A DNA stretch of 64,000 nt. Source: Pseudomonadota bacterium. Lineage in GTDB: Bacteria > Pseudomonadota > Gammaproteobacteria > Steroidobacterales > JBCBZW01. Of the stretch, positions 40,042 through 50,497 are shown piece by piece. Under the pieces are notes generated by a model. The model had not been told where the DNA came from and did not search any database. It saw nothing but the letters and a program-made list of their open reading frames with translations. How positions within the stretch are numbered: position 1 is the first letter of the stretch; each line of letters starts with the position of its first letter. The stretch lies in assembly GCA_039193195.1 (NCBI GenBank), contig JBCCWS010000001.1, forward strand, positions 257,338 to 321,337, read 5' to 3'. The position numbers and the translations under genes were made by a program.

Positions 40042-41904
40042 ATGCTGGAACACAGTGCTGACGTTAGCGCCGAGCAGTCCGCCCACCCGCGTGCGGGCGA
40101 GACGCTCACCGGTGCCGAGATCATTGTCGAGGTGTTAGCGCAGGAGCGGGTACGGCACGTCTTTGGCTACAGCGGCGGGGCGATCTTGCCCACCTTCGAC
40201 GCGGTCTTTCGCTACAACGCCAACCGCCAACCGTCGAAAAACGGTATCGAGGATGTCATCGAGATGGTGGTGCCAGCGAACGAGCAGGGCGCCGCGTTCA
40301 TGGCCTCCGGCTATGCGCGCGCCAGTGGCGAGGTCGGGGTTGTCATGGTCACCTCCGGACCTGGCGCCACCAACACGGTCACCTCCGTGCGCGACTGCAT
40401 GGCAGACTCCACGCCGATCGTAGTGCTCTGCGGCCAGGTGCCGACCACGGCGATCGGCACCGATGCGTTCCAGGAAGCGCCCGTCAGCAGCATCATGGGT
40501 GCGGCCTGCAAGCACGTTTTCCTGGTGACCGAAGCGGACCGCCTAGAAGCCACCCTGCGCACAGCCTTCGAGCTGGCTCGCAGCGGCCGCCCAGGGCCCG
40601 TAGTGGTGGACATTCCGAAGAACGTGCAAACCGCGGAGCTGACCTTCGCCGGCGTAGGCACCTTGCCCATCCCCGGCTACCGCCAGCGAATGGCCCGCAT
40701 GGAGCGCAACGTGCTGCGCCCGGAGCAGATCGAGCGATTCTTCAACATGCTTCGCGAATGCGAGGCGCCCCTACTCTACGTAGGCGGCGGCGTGATTAAC
40801 GGGGAGGCAAGTGAGGCCGTGAGTGCCCTTGCGCGCGAGTGTGGTATCCCGGTGGTCACCACGCTAATGGGTATCGGCGCCTTCGATACCACTGACGATC
40901 TCTCCCTGCACATGCTCGGCATGCACGGCACGGCCTTTGCTAACTACGCCGTGGAGGACTGCGACTTCCTCATCGCGGTCGGCTCGCGCTTCGACGATCG
41001 GGTGGCTGGCGTGCCCTCGCAGTTCGCCCCCAAGACCCGCCACATCGCTCATTTCGATATCGACGTGTCTGAGATCAACAAGGTTAAGGCGGTCGATTGG
41101 CATCATGTGGGTGTGCTGCGCGACGCCCTGCGCGCGCTGGTTGCCCACGCACGTGCCACGGGCTTCCGCAAGTCCTTCGCGCGCTGGCACGAACACGTGC
41201 ACGCGTTGAAGACGCGCCACGCGATGAACTACGATCGCGACGCGAAGCTGATCCAGCCATACCACGTGATCGAGGAGATCAATCGCCACACAAAGGGAAG
41301 GGCGATCATCGCGACCGGCGTTGGACAACACCAGATGTGGGCAGCCCAGTACTTTGACTTTTGCGAACCTCGCCTTTGGCTCACCTCGGGGAGTATGGGC
41401 ACCATGGGCTTCGGCTTGCCTGCGGCGATAGGCGCCCAGTTCGCCGATCCCGAGCGACTAGTCATCGATATCGACGGCGATGCGAGTATCCGCATGAACC
41501 TTGGTGACCTGGAGACCGTCACCACCTACGATCTGCCGGTGAAGGTGGTTGTTCTGAACAACTTCGGCGACGGCATGGTCAAGCAGTGGCAGAAGCTGTT
41601 CTTCAAGGGGCGCCTTGCGGCAAGTGATAAGTCCCTGCACAAGAAAGACTTCGTGAAGGCTGCCCAGGCCGATGGTTACGGCTACGCCGTGCGCCTTGAT
41701 CGCAAGGAAGATCTGCCGAGCGTCGTCGCGCAGTTCGTGGCCTACCCGGGCCCCGCGTTCCTTGAGGTGATCATCGATCCGGATGCAGGCGTCTACCCGA
41801 TGGTCGGGCCCGGCATGAGCTACGCGCAGATGGTCACTGGTGAGCACATCGTGTCCCGTGATCCGGTCGAGCCCGGCGCCGTCGACCCCACAGAGATGTT
41901 CTAG
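40042..41904 (+). CDS. ilvB: Acetolactate synthase catalytic (large) subunit
   Basis: Thiamine diphosphate- and FAD-dependent enzyme, first common step of valine, leucine and isoleucine synthesis. The start is uncertain: ATG 40042 (620 residues) leaves an 81-base gap for divergent promoters, while GTG 39952 or ATG 39961 would abut ilvN. The protein has the N-terminal TPP domain with the catalytic glutamate in PANEQGAAFMASGYARASG, where the usual histidine before the glutamate is asparagine. TSGPGATNTVT and GTDAFQEAPV follow, and the C-terminal TPP motif DGDASIRMNLGDLETV. A short insertion, NRQPSKNG, lies before the glutamate strand. ilvC follows. Confidence 0.9.
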   Translation: MLEHSADVSAEQSAHPRAGETLTGAEIIVEVLAQERVRHVFGYSGGAILPTFDAVFRYNANRQPSKNGIEDVIEMVVPANEQGAAFMASGYARASGEVGVVMVTSGPGATNTVTSVRDCMADSTPIVVLCGQVPTTAIGTDAFQEAPVSSIMGAACKHVFLVTEADRLEATLRTAFELARSGRPGPVVVDIPKNVQTAELTFAGVGTLPIPGYRQRMARMERNVLRPEQIERFFNMLRECEAPLLYVGGGVINGEASEAVSALARECGIPVVTTLMGIGAFDTTDDLSLHMLGMHGTAFANYAVEDCDFLIAVGSRFDDRVAGVPSQFAPKTRHIAHFDIDVSEINKVKAVDWHHVGVLRDALRALVAHARATGFRKSFARWHEHVHALKTRHAMNYDRDAKLIQPYHVIEEINRHTKGRAIIATGVGQHQMWAAQYFDFCEPRLWLTSGSMGTMGFGLPAAIGAQFADPERLVIDIDGDASIRMNLGDLETVTTYDLPVKVVVLNNFGDGMVKQWQKLFFKGRLAASDKSLHKKDFVKAAQADGYGYAVRLDRKEDLPSVVAQFVAYPGPAFLEVIIDPDAGVYPMVGPGMSYAQMVTGEHIVSRDPVEPGAVDPTEMF

Positions 41905-42022
41905 TCCACGCTGCCTCGCCGCCAGTGCGCGCCGCGTACGCACCTGCGGACCAGGTCAGCTACCCTAACGACAACACGCCACCCGTACATATCGCGGCGA
42001 AGCCTGCCAGGAGAGAAGAAAA

Positions 42023-43009
42023 GTGCATATCTACACGCAGAAGGACATGAGTTCCGCGCCCCTCGACGGCAAGCGCATCGCGGTACTCGGCTACGGTAGC
42101 CAAGGGCGTGCCCACGCGTTGAATCTGCGGGATAGCGGCTATGAGGTGGTGGTGGGCCTGCGTCCCGGCGGCGCCAGCTGGGACAAGGCCGTCGCGGACG
42201 GCATGGCCGTCGCTGAGCCTGTCGAAGCCGTCAAGGGAGCCACGCTTGTGGCGATCCTCACGCCGGATACCTCTCAGGCGGGTCTCTACAAGCAGATCGA
42301 GACTCATCTGGACGTGGGGGCCACGGTGCTCTTCGCGCACGGGTTCAACATTCACTTTGGCACGATCGAGCCTGGCTCGGGCATAGACATCGTGCTCATC
42401 GCGCCGAAGGGCCCCGGCGATCTCGTTCGACGCCAGTATGAGCTCGGCCGCGGTGTGCCTTGCCTGGTCGCCGTACACCAGGACGCGAGTGGCCAAGGTC
42501 TGGTGCGGGCGTTGGCCTACGCGCACGGCCTCGGCGGCAGCCGCACCGGTGTGCTGGAGACCACCTTTAAAGAAGAGACGGAAACGGACCTGTTCGGTGA
42601 GCAGGCGGTGCTCTGCGGTGGCGTGACCGAACTGGTGCTAAAGGGCTTCGAGACCCTAACAGAGGCCGGCTACAAGCCCGAGGTGGCCTACTTTGAGGTC
42701 ATGCACGAGCTGAAGCTGATCGTCGATCTGCTGCATGAGGGTGGACTGAAAAAGATGCACCAGTTCATCTCCGAGACCGCCAAGTGGGGGGATCTCATCT
42801 CCGGTCCGCGGGTCGTCGACGGGCACGCCAAGGATGCGATGAAGGCGGTGCTGAATGACATTCAGGACGGCACCTTCGCCCGCGAGTGGATCGCTGAGAA
42901 CGACAAGGGCAAGCCGCGTTACGAGGCTTTGCTGAAGGATGATCTCGAGCACCCGATCGAAGAGGTTGGCGCCAAGTTGCGCGGCTACATGCCCTGGCTG
43001 GAGGAGTGA
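42023..43009 (+). CDS. ilvC: Ketol-acid reductoisomerase (class I)
   Basis: NADPH-dependent enzyme that converts acetolactate to dihydroxy-isovalerate. The 328-residue class I protein starts at a GTG preceded by GGAGAGAAG. The cofactor-binding loop is [19 protein letters not shown], with GLRPGG nearby. The catalytic core has the Mg-binding glutamates and aspartate in [11 protein letters not shown] and DLFGEQ, and [19 protein letters not shown]. It follows ilvB by 118 bases and overlaps the DegT-type gene by four (GTGA). Confidence 0.97.
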   Translation: MHIYTQKDMSSAPLDGKRIAVLGYGSQGRAHALNLRDSGYEVVVGLRPGGASWDKAVADGMAVAEPVEAVKGATLVAILTPDTSQAGLYKQIETHLDVGATVLFAHGFNIHFGTIEPGSGIDIVLIAPKGPGDLVRRQYELGRGVPCLVAVHQDASGQGLVRALAYAHGLGGSRTGVLETTFKEETETDLFGEQAVLCGGVTELVLKGFETLTEAGYKPEVAYFEVMHELKLIVDLLHEGGLKKMHQFISETAKWGDLISGPRVVDGHAKDAMKAVLNDIQDGTFAREWIAENDKGKPRYEALLKDDLEHPIEEVGAKLRGYMPWLEE

Positions 43010-44229
43010 GCAGGAACGCTGGTGCGGGTGATTCCGCGATCAGCGCCGTACCGCTGCTGGACCTCAAGGCCCAGTACGAAACGATCCGTGACGAGGTCGA
43101 ATTGGCCCTGCGCGAGGTCTGCGACAGCCAGTACTTCGTCTTGGGACCGAAGGTAGCGGCCTTCGAGGAGGAGGTTGCTGCCTACTGTCGGGTTCCCCAT
43201 GCCATCGGCATGTCCTCGGGGACGGACGCGCTGCTGGCCGCCCTCATGGCCTTCGGCATCGGCCCAGGCGATGAGGTGATCACCTCGCCGTACTCCTTCT
43301 TCTCCACGGCGGGCACGATTGCCCGCCTTGGGGCGCGTCCGGTGTTCTGTGACATCGACGCGAACACCTACAACCTCGATCCCACCGCCGTCGAGCGGTT
43401 CCTGCGCGAGCGGTGCGAGCACTGCCGCGATGGCAGGCTCCTGCACCGCCCGACGGGCGGGCGCGTGCGCGCGATAGTGCCCGTGCACCTGTTCGGTCAG
43501 CTGGTCGATATGGACGCGATGCTGGCCCTGGCTGGGGAATTTGGGCTCCACCTGATCGAGGATGCGGCGCAGGCCATCGGGGCTGAGGATGAGCGCGGCA
43601 GGCGTGCCGGCAGCCGTGGCGATATCGGCTGTTTTTCCTTCTTTCCCAGCAAAAATCTCGGTGCCTTCGGAGATGGCGGGCTGTGTGTGGCGCGTGACCC
43701 AGAGGTGGCCGAACGCCTGCGCGTGCTGCGCGTGCACGGTGGCGAACAGCGCTACTACCACAGCATCGTTGGAGGCAACTTCCGCCTGGACGCGTTGCAG
43801 GCGGCGATTCTTTCGGTAAAGCTGCGGTACTTGGATACCTGGACATCGGGTCGGCAGGCCAACGCCGAGTACTACGATGGGGAGATTGCGCAAGCGGTCG
43901 GGGAGGCGCTGGTCCTTCCCGTGCGAACGCCCGGCTACCGCCATGTCTTCAACCAATACGTGGTGCGTTTGGCGGCCGGCGCAGACGATGCTTCGCAGCG
44001 CGAGTCCTTCAAGGCGAGCCTGCGGGAACGAGGTATTGGTTGCGAGGTCTACTATCCTGTTGCGCTGCACTTGCAACAGTGCTTCGCACCGCTCGGGTAT
44101 CGTCGAGGCGACTTGCCGGCTGCTGAGCAGGCGGCCGATCGCACGCTGGCCATCCCGGTTTACTCCGAGTTGACCGATGCCCAGCAGGACTACGTGGTGA
44201 GCGGTATCGCCAGGTACTTCGACGCTTGA
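43006..44229 (+). CDS. DegT/DnrJ/EryC1 family PLP-dependent aminotransferase
   Basis: Fold type I PLP enzyme of the sugar aminotransferase class, 407 residues, starting at a GTG that overlaps the ilvC stop. The PLP lysine is in [16 protein letters not shown] and the aspartate that holds the pyridine nitrogen is in [33 protein letters not shown] is the N-terminal signature. Close relatives make amino sugars for O-antigen or protein glycans, but here it is coupled to ilvC, not to a sugar locus. The substrate cannot be read from the sequence. The loop [11 protein letters not shown] carries a Cys pair. Confidence 0.87.
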   Translation: MSRNAGAGDSAISAVPLLDLKAQYETIRDEVELALREVCDSQYFVLGPKVAAFEEEVAAYCRVPHAIGMSSGTDALLAALMAFGIGPGDEVITSPYSFFSTAGTIARLGARPVFCDIDANTYNLDPTAVERFLRERCEHCRDGRLLHRPTGGRVRAIVPVHLFGQLVDMDAMLALAGEFGLHLIEDAAQAIGAEDERGRRAGSRGDIGCFSFFPSKNLGAFGDGGLCVARDPEVAERLRVLRVHGGEQRYYHSIVGGNFRLDALQAAILSVKLRYLDTWTSGRQANAEYYDGEIAQAVGEALVLPVRTPGYRHVFNQYVVRLAAGADDASQRESFKASLRERGIGCEVYYPVALHLQQCFAPLGYRRGDLPAAEQAADRTLAIPVYSELTDAQQDYVVSGIARYFDA

Positions 44230-44295
44230 GCCAGCGTCGAGCGCCGGGCGCGGCCGCACCGAGTGCTGAACGCTTTGTATAGAACGGAATTCACT

Positions 44296-45960
44296 ATGGG
44301 CTTTTTCTCGACCCCGGATCTGAAGGGTGATATCTACGGTGGGGTCACGGCGGGCGTCGTCGCCCTGCCCCTAGCACTAGCCTTAGGCGTGGCCTCCGGC
44401 GCCGAGGGTGGCGCCATCGCCGGCATGTACGGCGCCATTGCGGTCGGCTTCTTCGCTTCTATGCTGGGTGGCACGCCCTCCCAGATCTCGGGGCCCACGG
44501 GGCCGATGATCGTCGTGGTCGCCGGCCTAGTGGAGTCCCTCGCCCGTGACGGGCACCCGCCTGAGCTTGTCTTCACCGCCGTCATTATGGCGGGGGTCCT
44601 GCAAATAGTGTTCGGTGCCCTACGCTTGGGGCAGTACATTCGCCTGGTGCCATACCCGGTGGTGTCCGGTTTTATGAGCGGTATCGGCGCCATCATCATC
44701 ATCCTGCAGATTGGCCGCCTGCTAGGGCACGAGCCGCCGAAGGGAACGGTCGAGTCACTGCGCTTCCTTCCGGAAGCGCTAGCTAACGCTAATCCTAGTG
44801 CCGTGTTGATCGGTGCGATCGCCCTCGCCGTCGTGTACGGCTGGCCCCAGCGTCTGGGTAAGTATTTGCCCGGGCCGCTAGCCGCGCTAATCGTCGCCAC
44901 GATCGCAAGCCTATTCATCGAGGTTCCCGTGCTTGCGAACGTCCCGACCGGGTTGCCGGAGCTTCACCTGCCGGCTCTGGATCTGATGAGCGCCGAGGGG
45001 CGTGGCGTGGTGCTGGTGGTGGTGGAGGCGGCCATCATCTTGGCGGCTTTGGGCGCGATCGACAGCCTGCTCACCTCCCTGGTTGCGGACAACATGACGC
45101 GTACGCGCCATGATTCGAACCGCGAACTCTTCGGTCAGGGCGTGGGTAACATCGTGGCTGGATTCCTCGGCGGTATCGCAGGTGCTGGCGCCACGATGCG
45201 CACTGTGGTCAACATCCGCGCCGGCGGCAACACCAAGATCTCGGGCATGATTCACTCCGTAATCTTGCTCATCGTCGTCTTGGGGGCGGGGCCGATTGCA
45301 GCGGCCATTCCCCATGCGGCCCTGGCCGGCATTCTGGTGAAGGTCGGCGTTGATATCATCGATTGGAGCTACCTGCGCAAGGCGCACCGCGGCCCGCGCT
45401 GGGATCTGGTGCTGATGGCCTTGGTGCTCGCCCTGACGGTCTTCGCCGATCTGATAACGGCGGTCGCGGTGGGCGTCTTCCTGGCGGCCCTAGCCTTCGT
45501 TCGTCAGGTGGCGCAGCAGCAGCTGGAGATGCTGCAAGGTATCCCGGATCGGATCGAAGATCCCCAGGAGGCTGCGCTGTTCGAGCAGGCTCTCGGTCGG
45601 GTGACCGTGTTCGACTTTTCCGGTCCGCTTAGCTTTGGCGCGGCAGCTGATGTTGGCCACCAAGTGCGCATGAAGTCCAAGGACAATACCGACGCCATCA
45701 TCCTAGACTTCTCGCGCGTGCCGTTTATCGACGTCTCCGCCGCCCGGGCCGTCGAGACGATCGCGTGTGATGGCAAGCGCATGGGCAAGCTCGTGTACGT
45801 GAGCGGGGCGAACGACGCTGTACGTGCCACGCTGACGGGCCTGGATGCGGATCACTGTCTGCAGGTGGATGCCTACCATCCTAAGCGTATCGATGCCCTG
45901 CGCTTGGCTGTGAAGAACATCAAGCAAGTGGAGGCGGGCGCAGCGCCGCAGCTCGCCTAA
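44296..45960 (+). CDS. SulP family anion transporter with STAS domain
   Basis: Inner-membrane transporter of the SLC26/SulP family, likely for bicarbonate, sulfate or another anion. ATG 44296 gives 554 residues. About ten to fourteen membrane segments cover residues 15-410, opening with DIYGGVTAGVVALPLALALG and the conserved GGTPSQISGPTGPMIVV near 57-73. A C-terminal STAS domain (about 425-540) contains ILDFSRVPFIDVSAARAVE. Substrate is not determinable. It converges with mutS, five bases apart. Confidence 0.92.
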   Translation: MGFFSTPDLKGDIYGGVTAGVVALPLALALGVASGAEGGAIAGMYGAIAVGFFASMLGGTPSQISGPTGPMIVVVAGLVESLARDGHPPELVFTAVIMAGVLQIVFGALRLGQYIRLVPYPVVSGFMSGIGAIIIILQIGRLLGHEPPKGTVESLRFLPEALANANPSAVLIGAIALAVVYGWPQRLGKYLPGPLAALIVATIASLFIEVPVLANVPTGLPELHLPALDLMSAEGRGVVLVVVEAAIILAALGAIDSLLTSLVADNMTRTRHDSNRELFGQGVGNIVAGFLGGIAGAGATMRTVVNIRAGGNTKISGMIHSVILLIVVLGAGPIAAAIPHAALAGILVKVGVDIIDWSYLRKAHRGPRWDLVLMALVLALTVFADLITAVAVGVFLAALAFVRQVAQQQLEMLQGIPDRIEDPQEAALFEQALGRVTVFDFSGPLSFGAAADVGHQVRMKSKDNTDAIILDFSRVPFIDVSAARAVETIACDGKRMGKLVYVSGANDAVRATLTGLDADHCLQVDAYHPKRIDALRLAVKNIKQVEAGAAPQLA

Positions 45961-45965
45961 GGGAG

Positions 45966-48602
45966 CTAGTCGTCCAGCAGCTCTCGAAGGGCGTACAGCG
46001 CTTCGAGAGCCTGGCGCGGCGAGAGCGCATCTGGGTCTAGGGCTTGCACTTTCGCTCTCAAGCGGTCTTCTTTCGGGCGAGCTTCATCCGCGGTCTTCGC
46101 CGGCGGTGCGGTCGGGGCAAACAGGGGCAGCGAGGCCTGTTGCCCATCGCCTCCATGGCGGGCGTAGTCTTGTTCCAGCTCCGCCAGATAGGTCCGCGCA
46201 TCGTCGATCACGGGCCGCGGCACGCCCGCCAGGCGAGCGACCGCTAAGCCGTAGCTCTGGTTCGCCGGTCCGTCCTTGACGGCGTGCAGAAAAACCAACT
46301 GCTCGCCGTGCTCAGTGGCGTCCAGGTGTACGTTGGCGCATCCCTCCACCTCGCGTTCCAGGGAGGTGAGTTCGAAGTAGTGGGTGGCGAATAGGGTGAA
46401 GGCCCCTACCTGTCTGGCGATGTAGCGCGCGGCGGCCCACGCCAAGGAGAGGCCGTCGAAGGTGCTTGTCCCGCGTCCCACCTCGTCCATCAGCACCACG
46501 CTGCGTTGCGTAGCGTTATTGAGAATGTTCGCCGTCTCGTTCATCTCAACCATGAAGGTGGAGTTGCCGCCGGCGAGGTCGTCGGAGGCGCCGATGCGGG
46601 TGAAGATTCGGTCGACGGGGCCGACGGTGGCAGCGCGAGCGGGGATGAAGCTGCCGGCGTGGGCAAGGACCAGGATCAGAGCGGTCTGTCGCATGTAGGT
46701 AGACTTGCCGCCCATGTTCGGTCCGGTGATCACCAGCAAGCGGCGTTGCGGATCAAGGCGCAGGTCATTGCCGATGAAGGGCGCGTCTAGGGTCTGTTCG
46801 ACGACCGGGTGACGACCGTCCTCGATTGCCAGTACGGGCTCGTCGCTGAGCGTCGGGCGTACGAGGCCCAGGGCCTCGGCCCGTTCGGCAAGGTTGGCGT
46901 ACACATCCAGCGCAGCTAGGGCCTCAGCGAAGGCTTGCAGCGGTGCGACAACGTTGCCGAGCTCCGCTAAGAGCTCCTCGTAGAGTTGCTTCTCCAGGGC
47001 TAGGGACTTGTCGCGGGCGCTGAGTACTTCGTCCTCGTGGCGCTTCAGCTCCTCGGTGATGAAGCGCTCTGCGCCCTTGAGGGTCTGGCGACGCGTGTAC
47101 TCTGGCGGCGCCTCGCCCGATTGGCCGCGCGAAAGCTCGATGTAGTACCCGTGCACGCGGTTGTAGCCTACCTTCAGGGTGGACAGCCCCGTGCGCTCGC
47201 GTTCGCGCTGCTCGAGTTCGACCAGGAAGGCATCCGCGTTTTGCGAAAGACCCCTCAGACGGTCCAGCGTTTCGTTGTAGCCTGGTGCGATCACTCCGCC
47301 GTCACGGATCAGCGGCGGGGGTGCCTCCAGCACCGCGCGGGTCAGCAGGGCGGCTGCGGCCTCGTGGCCGAGCAGCGCGTCTGCCAGCTCGCGCAGCACT
47401 GGCGAGGTCAGCTCGGTCAGCAGCGCGGCGATCGCCGGTGCGGCGGTCAGCGCATCGCGCAGCTGGGCGAGGTCGCGCGGGCGGGCGGAGGCGAGGGCGA
47501 CCCGCGAGACGATTCGCTCCAGGTCGCCCAGCTCGTTGAGGGCATCGTGCGCGGCGCTAGCGAGGCGCGATTGATCGAGCTGCTCCACCGCGTCGTAGCG
47601 GGCGCTGAGCAGCGCATGGTCCCGCCGTGGCCTGGTAAGCAGGCGACGCAAGCGGCGACTGCCCATGGGCGTGGCCGTACGGTCCATGACGCCGAGGAGG
47701 GTAAACTCGTCGCGTCCAGCAAGGCTGCGGTCGAGCTCTAGATTGCGCCGCGTGATGGCATCGAGCACCAGCGCCTCATCGCGTCGCTCCGTGCGCAGGG
47801 TGGTGAGGTGTGGCAGGGCGCTGCGCTGGGTGTCGCGCACGTACTGCAGGAGGGCACCTGCGGCGCCGACGGCAAGCGGCAGGCCGCCACAGCCGTAGCC
47901 GGACAGATCGCGTGAGCCGAGCTGTTGGCACAGCAGGCGTTGCGCGGCCTCATGCTCGAAGTGCCAGGGCGGGCGCTCTCGCGTGGCGCGTCCTTGGGTC
48001 AAGCGCTCGGGCAAGGTGAGTCCCTCGTACAGCAGGACCTCCGCCGGTTGTAGGCGTTCCAACTCAGCCGCCAGCGCGGCCAGGCCCTCCACCTCCATGA
48101 CGCTGAACCGGCCGCTCGCCAGATCCAACCACGCAATGCCGATTTTCGTCTGCTCGTCTGGCATGGCAGCGTGGGTCGCAACGCATAGCAGTAAGGTGTC
48201 GCGGTGGCTCTCGAGCAGAGACTCGTCCGTGAGCGTGCCTGGCGTGACGATCCGCGTGACGCGTCGCTCGACGGGGCCCTTGCTCGTGGCCGGGTCACCG
48301 ACCTGTTCGCAGATGGCCACGGTCTCGCCTAAGCGCACGAGCTTGGCGAGGTAGCTGTCGGCCGCGTGGTAGGGCACGCCGGCCATGGGGATCGGGTGAC
48401 CGGCAGACTTGCCGCGAGTGGTGAGCGTTATGTCGATGAGGCGGGCGGCTTTGCGAGCATCGTCGTAGAACAGCTCGTAGAAATCGCCCATGCGGTAGAA
48501 AAGTAAAACATCTGCATGCTCCGCTTTTAGGGTCAGATACTGCCGCATCATCGGCGTATGATCCTGTAAGCTGGCGGGCGTTGACGAAGAGGGCGCGGTC
48601 AT
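45966..48602 (-). CDS. mutS: DNA mismatch repair protein MutS
   Basis: Recognises mismatches and starts repair with MutL. ATG 48602 gives 878 residues; upstream codons in the open frame overlap the divergent glycosyltransferase and look non-conserved. The mismatch-reading Phe-x-Glu is in [17 protein letters not shown] near the N-terminus. The ATPase has Walker [18 protein letters not shown], Walker [21 protein letters not shown] and the C-terminal dimerisation helix. No clear Shine-Dalgarno is seen. The gene is divergent from the glycosyltransferase with a 49-base gap. Confidence 0.96.
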   Translation of the reverse strand: MTAPSSSTPASLQDHTPMMRQYLTLKAEHADVLLFYRMGDFYELFYDDARKAARLIDITLTTRGKSAGHPIPMAGVPYHAADSYLAKLVRLGETVAICEQVGDPATSKGPVERRVTRIVTPGTLTDESLLESHRDTLLLCVATHAAMPDEQTKIGIAWLDLASGRFSVMEVEGLAALAAELERLQPAEVLLYEGLTLPERLTQGRATRERPPWHFEHEAAQRLLCQQLGSRDLSGYGCGGLPLAVGAAGALLQYVRDTQRSALPHLTTLRTERRDEALVLDAITRRNLELDRSLAGRDEFTLLGVMDRTATPMGSRRLRRLLTRPRRDHALLSARYDAVEQLDQSRLASAAHDALNELGDLERIVSRVALASARPRDLAQLRDALTAAPAIAALLTELTSPVLRELADALLGHEAAAALLTRAVLEAPPPLIRDGGVIAPGYNETLDRLRGLSQNADAFLVELEQRERERTGLSTLKVGYNRVHGYYIELSRGQSGEAPPEYTRRQTLKGAERFITEELKRHEDEVLSARDKSLALEKQLYEELLAELGNVVAPLQAFAEALAALDVYANLAERAEALGLVRPTLSDEPVLAIEDGRHPVVEQTLDAPFIGNDLRLDPQRRLLVITGPNMGGKSTYMRQTALILVLAHAGSFIPARAATVGPVDRIFTRIGASDDLAGGNSTFMVEMNETANILNNATQRSVVLMDEVGRGTSTFDGLSLAWAAARYIARQVGAFTLFATHYFELTSLEREVEGCANVHLDATEHGEQLVFLHAVKDGPANQSYGLAVARLAGVPRPVIDDARTYLAELEQDYARHGGDGQQASLPLFAPTAPPAKTADEARPKEDRLRAKVQALDPDALSPRQALEALYALRELLDD

Positions 48603-48651
48603 TCGAGTCGGAACCAACACGGCGAAACCCACATCGTACACGAGGCGTGCC

Positions 48652-49791
48652 GTGTCCCAGCGCAAGGAGATCATCCGTCCCCTGCGCGTCGTGCACGTCG
48701 AGGCGGGGCGTCATGTGTTCGGCGGCGCCCAGCAGGTGCTCTATCTCCTCGAGACATTGCCTCGGCTCGCCATTCAGAGCGTGCTGGTGTGTGCTACGGG
48801 TAGTGAGGTATCAGTCGCCGCTCGCTCCCGTGGGTTGTCCGTGGTGGGCATGAAGATGGGCGGCGATCTGGACGCTGCCCTCGCCCTGCGTTTGGCGGGT
48901 CACCTGCGACGGGAGGGCGCTGATCTCGTTCACCTGCACTCGCGCCGCGGCGCAGACACTTGGGGCCTGCTTGGGGCAAAGCTTGCGGGAGTGCCGGCAG
49001 TACTATCGCGCCGCGTCGACAACCCGCCCGGGCGCGTTCTCGGCACGCTCCTGAAGGGTGCCTATCGGCGCGTTGTCTGTATCTCCGACGGCATCGCCGA
49101 TGTGCTGCGTGAGTCGGGCGTAGGCGACGAGCGCCTTACCGTAATCCCCAGCGCCGTTCACGCTGAGCGCTTTGCCACGCCGTGTAGCGACGATGAGCTG
49201 CGTCACCGCCTCGGCCTGCCGCGCGACGCATTGGTGGCGGGAGTCGTGGCCCAGCTCATAGCGCGCAAGGGGCACCGCTACGCCTTCGAGGCCTTAGCGC
49301 AGCTGCGTCGCTCGCAGCCTCGCCTGCATCTGGTGTGCTTCGGTCGTGGCGATCAACGCCCGTCCCTCGAGGCTCTCGCGCACAAGCTCGGCTTGGCTGA
49401 TTTCATTCACTTTGCCGGCTTTCGCGACGACATGTCCAGTCTACTCGGCGCCCTCGATATGCTAGTGCATCCCGCCCTAGCGGAAGGATTAGGTGTTGCC
49501 TTGTTGGAGGGCGCCGCGGCCGGCTGTCCACTGGTGGCCTCGCAGGTGGGTGGTATTCCGGAGATCGTGCGCCACGGGGTCACCGGGCGCCTGGTGCCAC
49601 CGGGCGATTCGCCCGCCCTTGCGGCGGCGATGGCGGCCACGCTTAACGAACGTGCTAACGCTCGGCGTATGGTGAGTGCCGCTCGCCGCCTGGTCGCTGA
49701 AAATCACTCCGTGATCGCGATGAGTAAGGCTAATGCGCGCGTTTACCAGGAAGTGCTGACCAGTGCTCTGAGTGCTGAAAAGGGCCGTTGA
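48652..49791 (+). CDS. GT4-type glycosyltransferase
   Basis: Retaining, GT-B-fold glycosyltransferase of 379 residues from a GTG. The N-terminal half shows [21 protein letters not shown], with the glycine-rich acceptor loop, and [12 protein letters not shown]. The C-terminal donor-binding half has [41 protein letters not shown] and the glutamate pair region [23 protein letters not shown] (the E-x7-E motif). No membrane segment is seen. It lies alone, so the product (LPS core, capsule or glycolipid) cannot be assigned. Confidence 0.87.
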   Translation: MSQRKEIIRPLRVVHVEAGRHVFGGAQQVLYLLETLPRLAIQSVLVCATGSEVSVAARSRGLSVVGMKMGGDLDAALALRLAGHLRREGADLVHLHSRRGADTWGLLGAKLAGVPAVLSRRVDNPPGRVLGTLLKGAYRRVVCISDGIADVLRESGVGDERLTVIPSAVHAERFATPCSDDELRHRLGLPRDALVAGVVAQLIARKGHRYAFEALAQLRRSQPRLHLVCFGRGDQRPSLEALAHKLGLADFIHFAGFRDDMSSLLGALDMLVHPALAEGLGVALLEGAAAGCPLVASQVGGIPEIVRHGVTGRLVPPGDSPALAAAMAATLNERANARRMVSAARRLVAENHSVIAMSKANARVYQEVLTSALSAEKGR

Positions 49792-49889
49792 CAAGCTGTT
49801 GCTGAGCGGCGACATTGCTCGCCTGCGTCAACACAAGGCTCACCTGCGCGTTGTACTCCTAACGGTACGTTTTACATCTGGAGTTAACG

Positions 49890-50366
49890 ATGAATAGGTC
49901 TATGCTCGGCGGTCTGTTGCTAGGGATTGCGGTCGCGACAACCGGCGCTGTGGTGGCGGGGTTTGCCCTGGATGGGGCGCCCCCAGCGCAAGAGGATGCG
50001 CCCGAGGTAGCCGCTGCGCCGTCCAACTCGCTGGTAGCCCCAGCCGCCCCAGTGTCTGAGGTGGCGCCGGCCGAGCCCATCGTGGTGGCCGAGGCTGCGC
50101 CAGCGCCCAAGGTAGTGTGTCGCGACGTCGAGGTGGTCGACGACGGCAACGTCAAGGACGATAAGAAAATCGCAGGTACGGCCATCGGTGCCGTCGTCGG
50201 TGGCGTCGTCGGTAACGCGATGGGCAAGGACGACGGCAAGATCGGGACCGTGGTCGGCGCTGCCGCTGGCGCCGTGGCCGGCCGGGTGGCGCAGGATCAG
50301 TACCAGGACGGCAAGAAGGTGACTCGCTACGAAACCGTGTGTGAGGAGGTGCCCGCTGGCGAGTAA
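49890..50366 (+). CDS. Exported glycine-zipper domain protein
   Basis: Envelope protein of 158 residues, preceded by GGAG at six bases. A signal or membrane segment lies at residues 5-27, followed by an Ala/Pro/Val-rich linker and a glycine zipper at about 93-133 with GTAIGAVVGGVVGNAMGKDD and GTVVGAAAGAVAG, the pattern of the 17 kDa-antigen-like 2TM family. Single cysteines at VCRDVE and VCEEV could pair. Function of the family is vague, often outer-membrane stability. A strong terminator follows. Confidence 0.85.
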   Translation: MNRSMLGGLLLGIAVATTGAVVAGFALDGAPPAQEDAPEVAAAPSNSLVAPAAPVSEVAPAEPIVVAEAAPAPKVVCRDVEVVDDGNVKDDKKIAGTAIGAVVGGVVGNAMGKDDGKIGTVVGAAAGAVAGRVAQDQYQDGKKVTRYETVCEEVPAGE

Positions 50367-50401
50367 AGCCCGTTCTACCCAGTGATTTCGTTAACATGGT
50401 C

Positions 50402-50444
50402 GAGCGGGCAGTCTGAGTGCTCGAGGCTGCCCGCTCTTCCTTTT
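50402..50444 (+). terminator. Rho-independent terminator after the glycine-zipper gene
   Basis: Perfect ten-base-pair stem, GAGCGGGCAG with CTGCCCGCTC, a 15-base loop, then TTCCTTTT. It lies 36 bases after the stop of the glycine-zipper gene and before pncC. Confidence 0.9.
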
Positions 50445-50497
50445 GAGTCTCAGTTTTCGCTGGCACGGGCGCCGGCGACCAGTGCTACCATCGAGCG

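Noticed and set aside
42985-44259. Open frame of 424 codons on the minus strand over the DegT-type gene
   Set aside because: Antisense shadow; the plus-strand protein has complete PLP motifs and proper coupling to ilvC.
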